64,000 nucleotides of DNA from Mangifera indica (taxonomy: Eukaryota; Streptophyta; Magnoliopsida; Sapindales; Anacardiaceae): NCBI RefSeq assembly GCF_011075055.1, contig NC_058141.1, positions 16,191,639 through 16,255,638 on the forward strand. Reading direction: 5' to 3'. Shown one piece after another: positions 61,020 through 64,000 of this stretch. The notes beneath the pieces are model-generated. The model ran no database searches. It was not told the DNA's origin and saw only the letters and a list, made by a program, of their open reading frames with translations. Each line of letters begins with the position of its first letter. Within the stretch, counting starts at the first letter, position 1. The position numbers were made by a program, and so were the translations under genes.

Positions 61020-62230
61020 AACTTCCGGCTCCCCAAGGTTTTAAAAAATCCACTTTACCCCCCAACTAGACTTGCAAAGGACGCTGCCGTGGGAAAATTC
61101 GTCCTGCCGTGGGAAATTCCGTTCCCACGGCAGACTGCCGATCCATTCGGCAGCCAATTTCGCTTCATTTTTGGTCGTTTCAACCTCCGATTTTTACATA
61201 AATCAACTCTACACATTGTATTACATAAAACCCCTCAATCAATTCAACAAAAACAACCAAAAATCCAAACATTTTAACCAATATTCAAAGCGTAAACCCT
61301 AAACTTTCAAACCCAAAATTCTCAATCAAATCTCAATTATATCAGCAATAAATTGATCCAAACAAGATTACGGGAGATATACTAACCTTCTTTGCCATTT
61401 ACGGTTGCCGAAAAGCTTCAAAATCGACCGAAATGACCTTTGCCGTGGGATTGACGTGGGAGGAGGAAAACTTGTGGAATTTTCGTGGAAATGCACAGTA
61501 AAAACAGAACTTGCCGTGGGATTTTCGTGAAATTTTGGTGTGTTTATAAAGGGGGCAGTTTCGTAATTTGGCTTTTCCCACGACAACCTGCGAAATTTCA
61601 AAAAAACCCGACGTGGGCTAAGAATTTCCCCGACACCCCAATGTGTTAAAAAAGCCAGTTTACCCCCCCCCCCCCCCCCCCCCCCCCCCCAAACCCATTG
61701 TCCATTCAACTGCCGTGGGAGAATTCGTCTTGCCGTGGGAAACTCCGTTCCCACGGCAGACTGCCGATCCTTTCGGCAGCCAATTTTTGGTCGTTTCGAC
61801 CTCCGATTTTTTCATAAATCAAATCTACACATTGTATAACATAATACCCCTCAATCAATTCAACAAAAACAACCAAAAATTGAAACATTTTAAGCATTAT
61901 TCAAACCGTAAACCCTAAAATTTTAAACCCAAAAATCTCAATCAAATCTCAATAATATGAGCAATAACTTGATCCAAATAAGATTACGGGAGATGTGATA
62001 ACATTATTTTCCATTTTCGGTTGCCGGAAAGCAAGAAAATCGACGGAAATGACGTTCGCCGTGGGATTGCCGTGGGATGTGGAAAAAATTCGAATTTTCT
62101 TTGAATTGCACAGTAAAAATTTGCTGTGTTTATATATGGGGGCAGTTTCGTCATTTCACAAAACATGGGCATTTTTGCTTAAACCTGAATTTTTTGGGCA
62201 ATTTCCTTAGACCCCTTTAATTTTGCCTAG
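61020..62230 (+). repeat. Direct duplication with 626 bp period near the right end of the Mutator-like element
   Basis: Copy 1 (about 61040-61630) and copy 2 (about 61645-62230) share CTGCCGTGGGA, TTCCGTTCCCACGGCAGACT, ATTCAACAAAAACAACCAAA, GTAAACCCTAAA, GATTACGGGAGAT and GCACAGTAAAAA in order. Equivalent points are 61084 and 61710. Each copy has nested inverted repeats (TGCCGTGGGAA with TTCCCACGGCA; CTGCCGATCC with TTCGGCAG). Confidence 0.88.
61663..61690 (+). repeat. Run of 28 C
   Basis: An uninterrupted C28 tract where copy 1 of the duplication has only a 6-base C run in TTTACCCCCCAACT. The length may be polymorphic or a sequencing estimate. Confidence 0.9.
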
Positions 62231-62245
62231 TTTTTAAAATTTCCC

Positions 62246-62254
62246 TAATCAAAA
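62246..62254. repeat. Right 9 bp target-site duplication
   Basis: TAATCAAAA, identical to 56995-57003. Confidence 0.85.
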
Positions 62255-63074
62255 TTTTCCCCAATCAGGCCAACTGCTTTGTGCTCGACGTCGACTACAA
62301 TTCTTGTTCTGCAAAATCAAGCAATTTATATTTATCAAATGCCATTAATGTCTTCTCTGTATAATTATTTTGTTAGCATCACTAGTGAAGTTATACGACT
62401 GAAATATACAAAGATTATGCCACGGTCGAACATGCAACTTTTGTAACTTTGATCATGGAGATAATTGAAGCCCCGTATTCAAATGTCACTATAGGGTGCT
62501 CTCCAGCCGCGAAGTTTCTACTCGTAGAGCATTTATTCAAATTTCTACAGACTGCTAGTCCAAGTCTTCGTCAACTTTTGCCCTGTTTGTAATCCTCTTT
62601 GTACTGCCATGTGCAAGTGTGAAAACAAGAAAAAATGGAGCTTTTCCACTTTAAATAATAGAAGTCGCCAATTACAGCGTGCTTGACAAGAAACAATGCA
62701 CAACGAAGGAAAGTGATACTTGGTATCCATTTTTAAGTCAATAAATCATGCAACTTTTCTCTTTTTTTTCTTTTTTTTTTTTCCCAAGGTAAAACGTGTA
62801 TGAAGGGCAAGGAGAAAAAAATGAAAATATTTATGTTCTCCGCTACATTCAGTGAATGGGACGGAGGCATATTATGACAAATAACAAACAATTTGACCAA
62901 ATGATGGACCATTCTTTTGTTACCTCCACAGTGTCCAACGGTTGGTTCTGAATCAACCTGGCTCCACAAGAAAACAATTCCTTTAATCTTGGATTCAGAG
63001 GCTTGCCGAGATTAAAGTCATAGTCTTACCGTGCTAACAAAGAACTCTGCAGAATGGATCCAAGGTTTGGCCGG
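62255..63074. other. 3' flank of the probable TOM2B gene
   Basis: Probably contains the minus-strand 3' UTR just below 63075. The rest shows no gene. Confidence 0.4.
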
Positions 63075-64000
63075 TTACTCCACGTCTTTATGATGATTTT
63101 CCAACTCAGGTTCCTGTGATAAAATGGAGTTGAAACAAATAAATGTCAGTTAAGAGCAATAAGTTTTAATGTGCAATAAAAGGATAGTAAGAACTCTGAC
63201 AAATGGCCCCATAATTAATCAGTCAATCCAGCTATTAAGGTTGGTTTAACAATTGTGACACATCACCGTTAGTACATAAATTAGTATTCAATGTTAGTAA
63301 CATAGTTTTAGTCATGAAAAGAAATGAAGCAAAGAGACATCTTAGTACTAAATTTTCAAACAATTAATAAATGGGCAATCTATAAGGGCCTACTGATGAG
63401 AACAACTCTGACAATCAGAAGTCCAGCATATGGTGAGTGACTGGTTTTTTAACATAAATTTTGCACTCATTAGAAGTGAGAGAGAAAGGTCATGCATGCA
63501 CCTTTTGAGCTAGATGAGCTTGCGAGAGAGAATTAAGTTGGCAGCTCTCCATATTTGCAAGTAGCTGGGCTACAGGTTTCAGATGAGGAACACTGTGAAT
63601 GATAGCCGAAATCAGAAAAGATAGTCAAAAAATGCATAAAACTGAGTTTATCAACATTACGCCCAAAACTGAAGCATGTCATTTCCATTTCTTACTATAG
63701 AAATTAAGCTCCCATCAAAGCATTTAGTGTACAATTGTTGTAAACGTCATTCCAATTACTCAATACTGTTTATGTTAACACATCATTTCCATTGTATTCA
63801 AATAACAAACACATGTGCATCATATAGTTAATAACATTAGTCAATTGTTATTTGGAATGAAGACTGAAGCTAAAAGGTACCATGCATTCATAGTGCCAAC
63901 CCCAAACAATTGGCATATTCATTGTTATTCATCAAATACTATTTCTTAATAATTGTATAATATTCTGTGCATAATATCCAAAAGTCCTTACCTTAGTTTA
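63075..64000 (-). CDS. TOM2B: Probable TOM2B homolog, last exons only (5' part beyond window)
   Basis: Minus-strand exons: 64000-63992 (partial, donor GTAAGG), 63592-63502 and 63113-63075. They join in frame to K-L-S-VPHLKPVAQLLANMESCQL, then NSLSQAHLAQK, then EPELENHHKDVE and a stop (TAA, 63077-63075). The splice sites are good (TTCACAG acceptor, AAG/GTGCAT donor, ATCACAG acceptor). I identify it as the C-terminus of TOM2B, a small basic plant protein, from a loose memory of the family and because the Arabidopsis TOM2B gene lies next to PRS2, the neighbour here. TOM2B is described as a host protein needed for tobamovirus multiplication together with TOM2A. Only about 45 residues are visible, so the identity is moderate while the exons themselves are well supported. 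Confidence 0.55.

Larger units (their letters stand above)
57004..62245. mobile_element. 5.24 kb non-autonomous Mutator-like element
   Basis: Both ends read GGGAAATTTTAAAAA going inward (57004 on plus, 62245 on minus), followed by diverged but related text (…GCAAAAATRCCCA…). A perfect 9 bp duplication TAATCAAAA flanks it, the hallmark of the Mutator superfamily. There is no transposase frame. The content in order is: a 130-140 bp direct duplication (about 57120-57390), an array of a 119 bp repeat (57390-59035), a unique AT-rich centre, the same repeat in opposite orientation (59700-60650), a short repeated CAGGAAACTGGCATGCA block (about 60857 and 60946), and a 626 bp direct duplication with TGCCGTGGGA hairpins (61020-62230). 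The short, exact target duplication suggests fairly recent insertion. Confidence 0.88.

Noticed and set aside
61368..61754. 128-codon minus-strand frame with a poly-Gly run
   Set aside because: The Gly run is just the C28 tract and the rest lies in the transposon duplication.
43053..62245. Retrotransposon or transposase genes in the repeat regions
   Set aside because: No reverse transcriptase, integrase, gag or transposase motif in any frame; the elements are non-coding.

Overview
This is a stretch of plant nuclear chromosome. The genes have many GT-AG introns, the intergenic DNA is AT-rich, and the proteins are plant-specific (PMT-type methyltransferase, APRR2, TOM2A, SRG1-like oxygenase, plastid-type PRPP synthetase). 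The best matches I recognise are Arabidopsis proteins, so a eudicot, probably a rosid, is likely. I cannot name the species. Function calls rest on family recognition from memory. Exon borders were read by hand from splice sites and checked by reading frame.

Layout, left to right: BUD13 splicing factor (minus, 3' end cut by the left edge, first coding base 3282); a small conserved MEE60-like protein (plus, 4403-4702); VPS55 endosomal protein (minus, 5385-6791); a gene-poor gap with simple repeats and possible small transposons; PMT14-type methyltransferase (plus, 11676-14986); a 5-6 kb gap holding a degenerate inverted-repeat element; APRR2-type GARP transcription factor (plus, 21654-25998); TOM2A tetraspanin-like protein (plus, 29967-33302); type I inositol-polyphosphate 5-phosphatase (plus, 37122-41152); a 4.1 kb inverted-repeat element made of AT-rich palindromes and GC-rich GGTTGGCG hairpins (43053-47166); an SRG1-like 2-oxoglutarate/Fe(II) oxygenase (plus, 47568-49339); a minus-strand cluster of four box C/D snoRNA genes with its own telo-box/TATA promoter (49707-50572); plastid-type PRPP synthetase (minus, 51386-55628); a 746 bp foldback element (56007-56752); a 5.24 kb Mutator-like element with a perfect 9 bp target duplication and two opposed arrays of a 119 bp repeat (57004-62245); and the last exons of a probable TOM2B gene (minus, from 63075, running off the right edge).

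The gene order is informative. As I remember Arabidopsis loci, VPS55, TOM2A, PRS2 and TOM2B lie together on chromosome 1, while PMT14, APRR2 and the 5-phosphatase lie together on chromosome 4. Here the two sets are interleaved, as expected if this segment keeps an ancestral order that Arabidopsis split between duplicated blocks by alternate gene loss.

The points most worth following are the snoRNA cluster (guides that match conserved rRNA sites, one gene duplicated and re-targeted) and the three inverted-repeat DNA elements. Two of those elements sit within about 400 bp upstream of gene starts (the oxygenase and the PRPP synthetase).
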